Positions 35,301 to 46,205 of a stretch of 64,000 nucleotides of DNA are shown in pieces. The first letter of the stretch is position 1. Each line of letters begins with the position of its first letter. Source of the DNA: Philopedon plagiatum (Eukaryota; Arthropoda; Insecta; Coleoptera; Curculionidae); NCBI GenBank assembly GCA_963971165.1, contig OZ020193.1:186001-250000 (forward strand), read 5' to 3'. The notes beneath the pieces were generated by a model, which had not been told where the DNA came from, did no database searches, and saw nothing but the letters and a program-made list of their open reading frames with translations. A program made the translations under genes and the position numbers.

Positions 35301-37252
35301 TTTCCCCCAATCGGACGCCTCGTCGACCTCGTCCTCCAATCCCTCTTCCACGTCCTCCTCGCCGCGCCCTCGCAGTCCACCCTCGTCGCCCCGTAGCCCC
35401 GCCCGCTCGCCTACGCCGCCCCAAATCGTGCCTCTCCAGGAGCGGTCGCAGCCGATAGGCAGGCGGCTCCACCGGAACACGAACGGACTCTTGCTGGGCA
35501 GATCACCGCCCAACAACGGGACGTTCCAAGGGAGCGGTTACGACTACGGCACGCCCATCAACAAATTCAGGAGCAGCCAGGGGTTCCAAGGAAATGGAAG
35601 TGGGAGGCAGAATAGACAGTCGCCTAGAGAGGTAAGTCCGACTTCATTGCCTAGTATCGTTGCGCAACTGCTATTGAATTTGTTTGGTATCGCTAGCATA
35701 TAGTCCTATTTTTTACAGAAAATCTTAAATTATGACATATTAATAAAAATTTCCGAATTGTGTACGATTTCCTAAACAAATGACCCGCCATTTTTCCTTT
35801 ACACTACTTAGGTACTTTCTGCATGAACCTCTTTCATCTCTCCCAGTAGAATCTCAGTAGGTTTTTTGTTTATGTCGATTTTACAATAGAATATCGTCGC
35901 ATTTTGACAAACATGTATGTCTTTTTTAGTGTGCGACACTATTCTGACGTCACACGCACACACAGGATTTTAATTTTAAGAATATCTAGCGTTAAGGAAG
36001 AGACAGCGATAGGTAAATAAAGAATTTTTGCTTATACAAAATCATATTCATGGTGTGCCTCGACTAAGTTTGACCTAAAGGTCTTACCACTTCCATTTTT
36101 TTTAGATGTGGTGTGGCCTAAGTACGTTAAGCCCAAAATGAAAATCCTAGAGCAATAGTTTGAAAAGAAAATTTGATTTTATTAATTTTTTTCTTAGGTT
36201 AAGTGGCTTTATTTTATAAAAAAAAAGAGTAGTATCAACATTTTTTAAGTCGTATCGTCTTCTTTCAAGTCCTGAAAACGATATCTGCTTGGTGGAAATA
36301 TTTCGTATTTTTAAATAGCTTTGATAATTCTGAAAAAGATTAAAAAATGAGTTTTCCGTCAGTTTTTAGTACCTATCTCTTAAATGGTATATTCAAATAG
36401 GATGGTTTATGAATTCATTTTAAAGATAATGCAATTATCTACAGATAAAACAAAATTTGCCTCTCTGTCTATGTTTAAAAGCTATAGATAAGAGAAGGTT
36501 GAAAAATTCAAACAAAAAAATTATGGCATCAGAATGTTGTGATTAGAGATGGAACATTCTCGAGAATTTATCTTTGGGAAATATTCTCCGGGAAATATGA
36601 GAATTTATCGGAAATTTTCGAGAATTTATTTTATATGTTGGAGAATTGTATGTTTTGTTTGACTGCATAAATTGAAAGAACATATTTTCATCTTTTTTCA
36701 GGATTATCAAAGCTATTTAAAAATGTTAAATATTTTCACTAAGAAAATATCATTTTCAGGACTTGAAAGATTATATACTTTAAAACAATTTATATTACTA
36801 TTTTTCATAAAATAAAGCCACTTAACCTGAAAAAGAAATTAGTAAAGTCAAGTTTTCTCTTCAAACCATTGATCTAGGATTTTCATTTTGGGCTTAAATT
36901 ACTTAGGCCACACCACTTTAACAAAATCTGAAGAAAATGGAAGTGGGAAGCCCTTTGGGTTAAACTTAGTCGAGCCACACCCTGTATTGCTTCTAATAGC
37001 GGTCAAAAATCATCAAAATCTCTCTCGGGTTTGTCGGCACTAAGAATCGATTGGCCGACTACATGCATTCGATGTATTTTTATAATCATTCATCTAAGAA
37101 CCGTGCCCTTTCAGATGAACTTTAACAACTTCAACCCCAACCATCGGTCTATGTATCCACGGTGCGATGGACCGCCCTATCCCATGGCTCCCCCCTTTTA
37201 CAGGAACATGAACTACAATAGAAATTACCATAAAAATGTGCTTAGGGTATAG
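20347..37252 (+). CDS. BTG/TOB family antiproliferative protein
   Basis: Members restrain the cell cycle and recruit the CCR4-NOT deadenylase (through CAF1) to mRNAs (family knowledge). Coding exons: 20347-20468, 32427-32615, 35262-35631, 37115-37252. Phases agree, giving 272 aa. The BTG domain is residues 1-107: MKEEVCAAARFFSCFLEK, then Box A with HWFPDLPSKGQGYRC (45-59) and Box B with LPTELTVWVDPSEVCYR (88-104). Box B with LTVWVDP resembles BTG1-3 more than TOB. Residues 113-145 are a Ser/Pro/Arg-rich linker, and the C-terminus (about 150-272) is Asn/Gly/Tyr/Pro-rich and unassigned. The start is the family N-terminus; a likely 5' untranslated segment starts at about 20232. Intron 1 is 12 kb and rich in transposons, intron 2 is 2.6 kb, and intron 3 holds a foldback element. 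AATAAA occurs near 37836. I cannot say which BTG paralogue it is. Confidence 0.93.
20643..21236 (+). mobile_element. PIF/Harbinger-like relic in BTG intron 1
   Basis: Termini AAGGTTTGCGCACATTGG and its near complement face each other, with inner matches around GCGCGAATTATTCG and CGACGGCGAAA. TTA trinucleotides at 20640-20642 and 21237-21239 fit the 3-bp target duplication of this superfamily. Inside, from 20796, ATGGATTCTTCAGACTCTG opens a short acidic frame (MDSSDSEEEW...) that is soon broken. With one frameshift it continues into LLAALEDEEDE-like sequence such as starts many Harbinger transposases. The remaining transposase is deleted. Confidence 0.7.
22348..22680. mobile_element. hAT-like MITE with AAATCA internal repeats
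   Basis: Ends are CGAGGGGCGGCT and its complement (AGCCGCCCCTCG). Flanks are GAATGTAA on both sides (22340-22347 and 22681-22688), an 8-bp target duplication. The 333-bp interior is a loose array of TTAAATCA / AAATCAC words, with TAAATCTGTGTAC near the left end and AAATCTGTGTACAC near the right end in direct orientation. Non-autonomous. Confidence 0.9.
24043..25279 (+). mobile_element. Longest copy of the AATAAGGAATATGC-TIR family
   Basis: Begins CAATAAGGAATGTGC and ends GCATATTCCTTATT, an inverted terminal repeat. Subsections recur at 6530-6920, 27849-28770 (inverted), 31440-31822 (inverted), 43701-44225 and about 59190-59330, so it is a multicopy element. Landmarks: TTTATGGCGGTTG, TTTATTTTGATCTTTATTAAC, GGCATTTAATGCG and GGACAAATGGCTGC. 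No long frame is conserved between the copies. Superfamily not determined. Confidence 0.75.
26200..27848. other. BTG intron 1 sequence without assigned genes
   Basis: AT-rich. A stem at 27669-27704 (CATGATACTAA / TTAGTATCATG) and the inverted copy of the 8905-9035 repeat near 27765-27835 are visible. Open frames of 75-90 codons at 26639-26902 and 27225-27455 show no family features and are not called. Confidence 0.35.
27849..28770 (-). mobile_element. Inverted copy of the AATAAGGAATATGC-TIR family
   Basis: Starts CAATAAGGAATATGCAC and ends GTTTGATGCATATTCCCCATT. The content runs in reverse order relative to the 24043-25279 copy and is about 300 bp shorter. It contains a 70-codon frame (28177-28389) not present in the other copies, which I do not consider a gene. 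Confidence 0.7.
29390..30251 (-). mobile_element. hAT-like element copy, inverted relative to 38916-39740
   Basis: The right end is GGGCCGCGCCTG (30240-30251), the terminus of the family seen at 11764-12369. Internal blocks match the copy at 38916-39740 on the opposite strand, for example CAATATTCGCGATACATTTA, CTGTGCCTATAAAACATTAA and GATATCACTAGTTGCCCACA. The left end near 29390 is diverged. No intact transposase is visible. Lies in BTG intron 1. Confidence 0.7.
31440..31822 (-). mobile_element. Partial inverted copy of the AATAAGGAATATGC-TIR family
   Basis: Matches the left part of the 24043-25279 copy on the opposite strand (GATATTTCATTGGATGAGTT, ATTAAATGCCATTTTTATTG, AATAAATGGATAAC) and reaches the family terminus at about 31808-31822 (GCATATTCCCTA). 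The rest of the element is missing. Confidence 0.65.
33115..33364. mobile_element. 250-bp palindrome-ended element in BTG intron 2
   Basis: GCTTGGAATTATAGGGTTCT at the left (33115-33134) and its near-perfect complement at the right (ending 33364) form 24-28 bp inverted ends. No clear target duplication. Interior AT-rich, without coding capacity. Confidence 0.65.
33601..33639 (+). repeat. (GT)n followed by poly(G)
   Basis: About eleven GT repeats, then AT and a run of about fifteen G. A simple sequence repeat; the poly(G) length is prone to sequencing error. Confidence 0.9.
36049..36984. mobile_element. 0.94-kb foldback element in BTG intron 3
   Basis: Left end CATGGTGTGCCTCGACTAAG; the right end is the complement of CAGGGTGTGGCTCGACTAAG. 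The inverted match continues for several hundred bases (for example ATGAAAATCCTAGA / ATCTAGGATTTTCATTTTGG, and AAGTGGCTTTATTTTATAA with its complement). TATT on both outer sides may be a short target duplication, but this is not secure. No transposase frame. Confidence 0.85.
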
Positions 37253-38821
37253 TGGTAACCTCGCGGCCCTTTATATGGGCCCTTAGATGTACATTGCTCC
37301 CCGCCGCGCGGGCAGAATCTACTTGCTCGGGGTCCGGGGGGAAGAATTGCTCTAAAATGGGGGAGATAACTTTAAGCCTAGTTCATTGTCGATGCCGGCC
37401 GATTCGAAAAGGGTTTTTTAATCGCGTAAAATTTTATGTTGCCCCCCCATGTTGGAGCAAGTGTCGCCCCCCCGAGAATTTGTGTTACTTATGCCCTCTG
37501 CACTCACCTATGGTACAAGTTTTTAAATTAAGGATTACCAGTAGATGGTTGGTGAAAAAGGATGGATAAACTCGACCGAGGAGATAGAATAGATTATTTT
37601 CGCTACCGTTGTGACTCGATGAGCGCTTTTCCAAAATACAGCTATTATGAAGCTAAAAATCATCTCACAATCAACCTTTTTCTCTCTCCTTCTTACACAT
37701 TTATTATACGTATAAGTCATACCATGTTATGTTTGCGTGAACCTTTATATTTAAGTCTGTATCACTTTCGCTGGTGTAGATAGTAAAAAATGTGATTTTT
37801 CTTTTTAATAATTGTAAAAGTACAGTCTTGGCTAAAATAAAGTTGCAAATAATGATTTCGTCCACGACTGTACGCGATCGCCTCGCCCATAGGACGAAAA
37901 AATGAATGTGATTATATTTAAGAGGGCGTTTTTCTCGATATTTTATATTGTGTCCGGTTTGTAGGCGGTGTAATTTTTTGTAGTGGAAAATTTGCTTTAA
38001 ACCTACCTACGCTAACGATATAGTCTCCATAATTACAAAATTTACACTGTCTCATTTCTTTTTTTAAAACAATTTCACTGATAGGTAACCAAAGCGCGTT
38101 ATTTATTAGGAAAATTATAGCAAGGTTTTGTTCATAATAATGTTTTGTAAAAAGAATTATCGCTAAGTTTCTGAATCGTCTGTGATATTAGTAAAGCAGT
38201 GTTGCCGCCGTCTTTGGTCCCCGCTCCCCCAGTGGTGAAATCAGTACAAGGACTGATCCGTTGTCGATATTTTTTTTAATTTATCGTTAATTAAAAGAAC
38301 GGATTAATAATAATTCCAAAGAGCAGAGCTATTGTGACAGATACGCAAGCAAAATTGTTCGCAGTTGTTTTTAAATCGGCGCTATATGGCTCGAGTGCCT
38401 TCTCAATCGCTTTTTTTTTCTAAATGAACAAAGTACAAACAAGTCGCACAATTAAAGTACCTACATATGTATGTAAGTCGATATTTAAATTATGTTTTAA
38501 ATAGGTGCAGATCCGTCTGTTTTGTATTTGTTTAGCTATAACGTGGAGTGAAAAACAAACATTTTTTCTCTTTTCCCGGAGTAATAATACGGTGTGGAAT
38601 GCAAAATTTTTCAGCTATCGATATCCCCCATTATCGATAAATTATTTATAAAATACTGCGGTTATGTTGGCATCTTTTTTCTTAGAAAAATAAATGTTTT
38701 TACTTCTCAAGAACACAGCCCACTTCTGGCAAATAATATTCTCGTCCCGCCCCGTATATTAATCTCAAACTTTTCATGTTACATTATTAGTCACGTAGTT
38801 ACTTTATGACATACACTGTAC
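37253..38821 (+). other. BTG 3' UTR and downstream sequence
   Basis: Sequence after the BTG stop is relatively GC-rich to about 37500 (runs of C and G), consistent with a 3' UTR. The first AATAAA is near 37836. Beyond this I see nothing recognisable. Confidence 0.4.
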
Positions 38822-39914
38822 CAGTGGCGGCTGACATAATTTAAAAGTTGTGTATCTCCGTTCCTACTTACAGGACCCATATCAAATTTAGGGATTTTAA
38901 TAATGAGTCCAATGGGCAGGCGCGACCCGTGAATTTTTTTACAGGTGGGTCAAATTTTGTGAGCAACTGGTGATATCAACGTGACAAATAAAATACACAT
39001 TTTTAATTTTATAAAGGTTGTTTAATAAAGTGCCTAGTTCCGCCATTACATTATTTAACTACAAATAACACCGCAAAAAAATATTAAAATTGCATTTTTG
39101 CTGTGACTTTTTTAAAATTACGTGCAAACCTTTTTAATATTATTTTTTTATAATTTACCCACCTTTTATGTAGTTAAATGTGTTTGTATAGCAAATCGAT
39201 CCTTCTGTTGGGAGAAATGTTCAATCACTAGTTCATTAAAATTGTAAATACTTCTAAAAAAAGGTTTTTCAATGCTTAACATAGCTAAAGCGCTTAACCT
39301 TCACTCCCCCATTGTATTTCTGAAGAAAGTCTTAATCCATTTAGGGTCGAAAAGCTCGTCTCACGTTCCACTATCGTCATTGGAATAGTACATAAAATCA
39401 AATAATATCTAAAGAAAACACAACAAATTAGGTCGAAAGACGAAACACTTCCTCAACTTAACAAATGCCGGAGAGTCCGGCGACTAATAATGATGAACGA
39501 TGAACAATAGCTTGGCGGTAGCAAGGATACAATTCTGAAATATAACTATATCGAGTGCTGCGTTGCCAAATTATTGTCAAAATCATACGTACTGTAGGTT
39601 TTAATGTTTTATAGGCACAGTTGCCATTATTATTAAATATCTTAAAATGAAATAGGTAAGCTTATATTAAATGTATCGCGAATATTGTTCTGATAATAAA
39701 TAGGTCAGATTTAAATTAGTTAGCCAGAATTTGCGATGCAGATTGCAAAGCAAAAATTCAACTTTTTTTCGCAAATTACAAAATATTTTTTTCTTTACCA
39801 AAACATTCTCAGTGGACTGACTCATTATTAAAACCCCCAAATTTGGTATGGGTCCTGTAAGTAGGAACAGAGAACAGAGATATACAACTTTGAAATTTCA
39901 CCAGCTGCCCCTGC
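38822..39914. mobile_element. hAT-like element interrupted by a second family member
   Basis: The outer ends are CAGTGGCGGCTG (about 38829) and the complement of CAGTGCAGGGGCAGCTG (ending at about 39914). The flanking blocks (TACTTACAGGACCCATA, TAATAATGAGTC) match the 11764-12369 element. Within it, 38916-39740 begins CAGGCGCGACCCGTG and matches the inverted copy at 29390-30251, so one member appears to have inserted into another. Outer flanks share GACATAC, suggesting but not proving a target duplication. Confidence 0.7.
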
Positions 39915-42497
39915 ACTGGACATACCTCTGGATATTACCAAAAAATGCAGTTACTATTTCATTAACACCCCTCTCCTAGAAATAAGTATACCTAGATATG
40001 AGGTTAAAGCTGGAAAACTTCTAGGAGAACACCATAGTCTAAGCTTTAAAAGTGTTGAGTGTTTTTGGTTGCCTATCTCTTCGGTACACATTCGGGTGTA
40101 GTTTGGTGCTCCGCATTGTGGTGGTATAATATTTGATAGAAGTATAATTGGCCTTGAAAAATCAATAATTCCGGTTTCCGGCCTTGTGCGCCACTACGGC
40201 CCTCAAAAGCCCTAAACCAACTCATAACCCAACAAGCCTGCACTGCAAGTCAAAACGCAGAATTTCCGAGCTCAAATTGCCAAAATATTTTTATTTGTCC
40301 ACTACAATGCCGACGCGACGTCTCAAACGACCCTCCGTATAACTCCGGAAAATTCTCGATGGTACAAATTTTAAACATATTGTTAAAAGTGTCAAATATA
40401 TGACAAACTTTATAGGTTTTACGAAAATACTGTGAGTGTTCAGTGTATGTCTAGATATATCACGGAATCGTTCTTTTTTCCGTGATAATGATCCTTTATA
40501 TTGTGATAGTTACACTTTAGGTTATGTTTTCTGTCAGTTGAAAATGTGGAAAGAAGAACCGTTCTGTTTTTTCTTCTTGTATTTTAAGTACTTTTTCGAA
40601 ATTACAGCTCTTGTCTAATTTCGATTTACAGTGTAGCCCAAAAAAGCTATCAGTACTACTGGGTGTTGCGAACTTATTTGCGCTCATAAACGCTTCATAA
40701 ATGAAATGCAAGAGCTGAATTTTCGATTGCAAATTATAGATTTACAAAAATCTATGTTAATTTGATACAAGGTGTTATAGAATTGATTTTATACAGTTCA
40801 TGAGATGATTTTCGTGGACATAGCAAGAATACACTATTAGGGGCTACTCCGTTAACTTAGTTAAAACAATGAAAATATTCTTTTCTTAAACCAACGGCTA
40901 TTAAAAACGTTATACAACTTTTTTATCCTTCTATGCAGCGGTACATATTTTGTTCTCTGTGTAGTTCAGTTACAATAAAACGTTTTTTATTTCTTACTAA
41001 AGTGGCAAGTAGGAATGGAAATGTATGTTAATATATCAATATTTACATTGGTCTGTTGATAACTATTAGGTATAGGTGTCTCGCGATGTCGCCCATTCCT
41101 AACTGAATTAGGTCAATTTTGGCGTCTTTGGTTACAGAACGGTTGACAATTAAACAATGGATTATACTTCAGCTGTCACCAAACTGTCAACCGTAACTAT
41201 AACCTAAGACGGCAAAATTTGCCTATTTTTTACCCCGTATGTTTGAAATGGTAACTAGTCCTTTTTTAAGCAATGGAAGTCGTCCATTTAAAAGAAAGTG
41301 TTTCAAAAGGTTCTTACTTCCATTGAGAGCTATCAATATTTACTAATATCAAAGTATGGACGAATGAATTGAATACCTCGCCCCAAATAACCCCCAAATC
41401 CCTAATTTCGTGTCGCTATATCGTTTTGTTGAGAATTTGTTGGAAAAAATCGAAAACAAAATTAAAATTTGGCACCCTGTATCTTAGTTATTATCGACTT
41501 TGGAATTAGGCAATTTTCAATAAATCTCATTATTTTGACATAAGGAATCTGCTGTTGCTCTGTGTACTATTACTTTTGGACCACCCTGTATAAAGTTGCT
41601 GAAGAAATGCTTTGTTCATTAATTAGTATCAATAAATTTCAATAACCTTCATTGGCAACTAACTAATGAGCCAAGCATTTGTTCTTGACACGTTTTTACA
41701 TATATTTGGCGGCTGCAGGAGTTCCGCTAGCAGCGAAATCCATGGAATATTTGAATTTTTTCGATAACACCTTGTATTTGGCGAAAATACTCTGCTTCTT
41801 TTCCGTATCGACTGTTGCGCTGTTTTGTACCATAATATAAAAGATTGTAAATAATTAATGTGTAGAAAAGTGGATTTTTAGCTTTAATATTTTTTTCTCG
41901 TGTAAGTGTAAACGAAACTAAGCAGGGTATTCGATCGACTTAAAGTCTTTTTTAGCAATGATCTATGAGTAATCCTTTAAAACTAATAACTTATCCTCAC
42001 TTTTTTTACAATGTTATAATATATAATTTTTTTTTAATTTTAGGAAGTAGTTATGATTTTTCGTAAAATGCATTTTATAATCAGATACCTAATAAGAAAT
42101 TTGTTGTAGTTAATTATACTTTGCTTCGTAGCCAGTTTCACTTATCTGTTTTTATAGTAAACTTTTTTAATAATTTTTAATTCAAAATGTTTCTTAAATA
42201 GTTGAAAATATCAAATATTATCTGGATAAAAAAGCCATCCTTAATGTTCCCCACCAATATTTATACTATTAAATTTAAATTACTTATCTGCATGAACAAC
42301 TAACTATTTAAGAAACACCTGAACAGAAACCTTTTATTTTGATTGGCTGAAAAAACACAAAATATACTTAGATAGGTTTTTTAACGCAAAATATTAACTA
42401 ACGCAACAATCGACCTGTCGAAGGCTGAAAAAAAATTGAGACTTAACAAAGTCCGTGGTCCAAACTTATGACGAATATCGCGATGTCTCGTAAGTTT
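39915..42497. other. Intergenic sequence
   Basis: No supported gene. An imperfect inverted repeat at about 41104-41226 pairs GGTCAATTTTGGCGTCTT and ACGGTTGACA with their complements, and another at about 42191-42317 pairs GTTTCTTAAATAGTTG with its complement. Confidence 0.4.
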
Positions 42498-42656
42498 CTT
42501 AGGGCGGTGGATACCATTCCGGGTTGAGTCGCGGATATTTTAGCCCGAGGTTAAGATTGTGCTCGTTTAGAGTGATGCGTCTCTGTGAGACCCGCTAGAT
42601 TGCTATCTGACGGTTAGTTCGTCGTGGCCTAACCGGAATTGGCGAAACCGCCTCTT
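42498..42656. ncRNA. GC-rich foldable block (candidate structured RNA or degraded MITE)
   Basis: A sharp GC-rich island in AT-rich surroundings. CTTAGGGCGGT at the left pairs with ACCGCCTCTTAG at the right, followed by CCATTCCGGGTT pairing with AACCGGAATTGG. Internally GTCTCTGTGAGAC is a small hairpin. I recognise no RNA family; strand is unknown, and a short foldback transposon would look similar. Confidence 0.3.
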
Positions 42657-44856
42657 AGCGTTTATTTTTTTACAGTAAGGTTTTGGTAATTTCACAAATA
42701 CTATGTAAAAATGTATTGATTGCAGAATTGTTGGAGGACGCGTCTCTAGGTTTAGGTAATTTTTTTATTTACGAGAGTTATAAGACGATTAATTTATTAG
42801 AAGAAATGAAGCCGTAGAAGACTTACGTTTACTTTGTGTCTGGTGTGCTAGTTTAGATGTTTCGCTTAATAGAGTTCGGCTGGATTTTCCATTTTTAACC
42901 ACATTAATAACATTTCCTACCAATCATCCCTGTTTATTGTGGAAATTCGCTCGTAGTTAAAGACAATTCTGTACAATACATAAGTTATTCATAAGGTTTG
43001 GTATTCTCTTTTACTTTTTTAGTTAATGGTATTGAAATAAATTATTTTTTTAATATAAACAAAAACTAACAGGGTGTTTTATAACGAGTATTTCGGTATC
43101 AAGTAAATTTATTTCAATCTTATATATTTTTTTTAATTTCGTAGAACAGGTTGTTTAAGATTTTATGTACAGATACGATGTTTTTTTTGTTCATGTCTAG
43201 TTCAAATTGTGAAAAAGTAGCATTAGGTTCCCGGAAACTAAACAGTTTTAGCATAATAATTATGATAAAAGTTTAACATACAATTTAAGTGTGCAATTTA
43301 ATAGGGGTACATACCATTTCTCAAACAAAAAATGTGATATTCTGTATAGGTATATTATATGAAATTGAAGTTGGAAACTTTCGCCTAACATAGGGTTTTT
43401 TTGTACATATGTCTTAAAAAGCCTGTAAGAAACTTACTGTAGAAATATATTGTATAATTATGAGCATGTATATGTATAGAGAAATTCAATGTAATATAAA
43501 TATATATTTAAATATATTAATGTTAAGCAGTGCATTTAAAAACAGTTGTTTTATTTCATTAGCATCAGACGTTTAATATACAGGAAGGTTCAGCTTAGTG
43601 CAAACATAGATAGAGCATGGACGAATTCACTCGTGTCCGCAGTTGAATCAATGGCGTGGGGAATAAATACTATTTTTAACAGACTTCACGAGGAGGTTAT
43701 GAATAGGGAATATGCATATATCCCAAAGAATCTGAAATATATGTATATTTATATTCTCTGCATAAATTAAATGTTTATGGCGGTTGCTGTTATCCATTTA
43801 TTTTGATCTTTATTAACAAAAAAAGGGTTTTCTACTGCAAATTTTCGCGCGAATTTCGATACTTGTAAAACGTGATCCCATTAGAATTCCAGTGTTGTAG
43901 GGTCATCGAAAAAATCAATAAAAATGGCATTTAATGCGCAACTCATCCAATGAAATATCACTGCACTTACAGTAGAAGATTCCTAAAATCTTATTCATGT
44001 ATGTGTATTTCAAGCCGAATTCGGTCCAGGAATTTTTCAATTTTGCAACAAAAACTGACATTTTTGCGAAATTTTGACATCATATTTGGTTTTCATGGCA
44101 ATCTTTGAAAATTCGGAAATTCAAAAATGTTCACAATTAACATGTAAATAAATCTATTTATTTATAACTTTAGTGAAAAAATAAGAGAATTAAATTAGTG
44201 GGAGGTGTTCTTAGATAATTAACCAAAGCGAAACGAAGACGTTAATTATTTTTCTGTGGTCGCGTACGTCATAAATAAAATGTTTTATTAACGACTTACG
44301 TGTCTGTAGGCACTACAGCTGTATTTTTACGTCGCCAAGTTACAATTCCACAAACAGTTAGTCGCAGGTTCGTGACGTCATGCACCTAAACACATTGATT
44401 TTAAGCAATATGAGATCAAAAATTTGTTAAAATACGCCGCAGGATTTTAGGTTTAATTTAAAATAGTGTTATCCTTATGAATAATATAAAGATAACACTA
44501 ATCGGAATAAGTTATGTGTCAAATATACGAATTAAACCAGATTGAACGTCCGTGCAACAGACCATTAAGGTTTGTTCTTTTGTGCTGCACGAAACTGCTG
44601 ATTTTTTGCTTATGGCATGGGTATCTTCCACCAATAAAAAAAATGCAGGTTAGTGTAGTTTGGTGCAACACAAAATAACAAACTTTAGCATCACCACCGT
44701 ATACAGACAAGTATACGGTGGCATCACATCGTTTGAAAATCCACCATTGTCCATGACGTCATGCGGAACTTGGCCAACGCCAACTGCCTGTGTGGAATCG
44801 TAAAAAAACAACTATAAATGTCAACGACCTAACCTCACAATTCTGATTCAATCGAG
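42657..44856. other. Intergenic sequence upstream of uS2m
   Basis: AT-rich. Contains a partial repeat copy (43701-44225, listed separately) and a short perfect hairpin at 44694-44721 (CCACCGTATAC AGACAA GTATACGGTGG). The uS2m promoter should lie in the last few hundred bases, but no specific element stands out. Confidence 0.4.
43701..44225 (+). mobile_element. Partial copy of the AATAAGGAATATGC-TIR family
   Basis: Begins near GAATAGGGAATATGCAT and follows the left part of the 24043-25279 copy (TTTATGGCGGTTG, ATCCATTTATTTTGATC, GGCATTTAATGCGCAACTCA, ATTAGTGGGAGGTGTTC). The right half and right terminus are absent. Confidence 0.65.
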
Positions 44857-45681
44857 ATGTTAAAATTTAGAAATTTCTTAAAAATATCGGAAAAATGTTC
44901 CCTACAAAGTATACGGACACTCTCAGCTGCACTTTCGCAACCTGTAGAAGTAAATAAAACATCAGGTATTTAGTACCTTAAACAAGACAAAATGCGTGTA
45001 CTTATAGTTTTAACACTGTTTTTAGCAAAACAGCTCCCATCCTCCATGGAAGAAGAAGTACTACAGCATCCCGATTATTTTAGCGTTCATAATTTATTCA
45101 CCGTTAAAGATCTTTTTGATGCCAGAGTTCATTATGGACACCGAGAAGGTTCTCTCGATAACCGAATGCTCCCCTACATTTATGGCACAAGATTGGGGCA
45201 CGTAATCTTTGACCTAGACAAAACAGCTGAATACTTACGTGCTGCACTCAATATCGCCGCCCATGTAGCTTACAGGGATGGTATTATAGTATTCTTTCTC
45301 CGAGGAGCGCAGAACGCCCACTTAGTGGAACGGTACGCTAAAGAATGCGGCGAATTTGCACACACCCGATTTTGGAGAGGTGGAATCTTTACAAACTCTG
45401 AAAAACAATTTGGTGCAGTTACTCGATTACCTGACTTGTGCATATTTTACAACACTTTAAATACCATTTTAATGCAGCACACCGCTATACGTGACGCCGC
45501 TAAAATGGGAATAGCAACAATAGGGGTACTCGATTCTAATTGTAATCCGAATATATTGACCTATCCAGTGCCAGGTAACGATGATTCACCTGCAGCAATT
45601 GAATTGTATTGCCAATTGTTTAAAAAAGCTATTTTGCGGGGTAAAGAGAAGAGGAAGGAGCATTTGGAACTCCAGAAGTAG
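44857..45681 (+). CDS. mRpS2: Small ribosomal subunit protein uS2m, mitochondrial
   Basis: Structural protein of the small mitochondrial ribosomal subunit, imported into the matrix. Two exons, 44857-44965 and 45026-45681, are separated by a 60-bp GT-AG intron and give 254 aa. The first exon encodes a basic, Ser-rich N-terminus (MLKFRNFLKISEKCSLQSI...) typical of a mitochondrial presequence. The second matches the uS2 fold: DARVHYGHREG, RLGHVIFDLDKTA, AHTRFWRGGIFTN and NPNILTYPVPGNDDSP, with the C-terminal helix ending KEKRKEHLELQK. I chose 44857 rather than the in-frame ATG at 44992, because the latter lies inside the intron and would replace the presequence. Convergent with Syx17; AATAAA-type signals lie near 45702 and 45728. 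Confidence 0.95.
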
Positions 45682-46205
45682 TTTTAAATTTTTTTTTATT
45701 GTAAATAAATGTATTTTTAAGATTAGGTAATAAACATTCATTCCGCATGGAACTTGCCCTTTTTTGAAAGAAAAGATTATTTTTTGATTTTAAAAAATGA
45801 ATTATTAGGTAGATCAATGAAAATAAATTTAGGAGGGTCTGCCTCTAACCTAAAATAAAATAACAATTCATGTATAATATATTTATTTCCTAAACTTTCT
45901 ACACAAAAAAAATGGTCAAAATGAAACATCACCTAAGGATAGTTAAATCTCAAAATTGTTATTAAAAATAATTAATAAAAAGGGCAGAAACTTGATGCTT
46001 AGAAATCTTGTTTCCTGGATTTGGGTACTTTAAAAAGACTGTGTGTACTTAGTGACAACAATAGCTTTTATTCAGCCTCAACCAGCAAACGAGTAAACAA
46101 TTATGCTACAAATTTATTTGTCAGAAATTTTTTAAATATGTAAAAACACCAAACCCCTACCCCTCAAAGTGTATAATGTATTTAACACAAATAGCATCCC
46201 CTATG
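45682..46205. other. Convergent 3' ends of uS2m and Syx17
   Basis: About 520 bp between the two stop codons. AATAAA candidates for uS2m on the plus strand (about 45702 and 45728) and TTTATT (AATAAA on the minus strand) near 45881 and 46068 for Syx17. No other gene fits here. Confidence 0.55.

Noticed and set aside
44992..45681. Open frame starting at 44992 as the uS2m gene start
   Set aside because: The first 34 bases lie in a 60-bp intron; the upstream exon 44857-44965 joins in phase and supplies a mitochondrial presequence.
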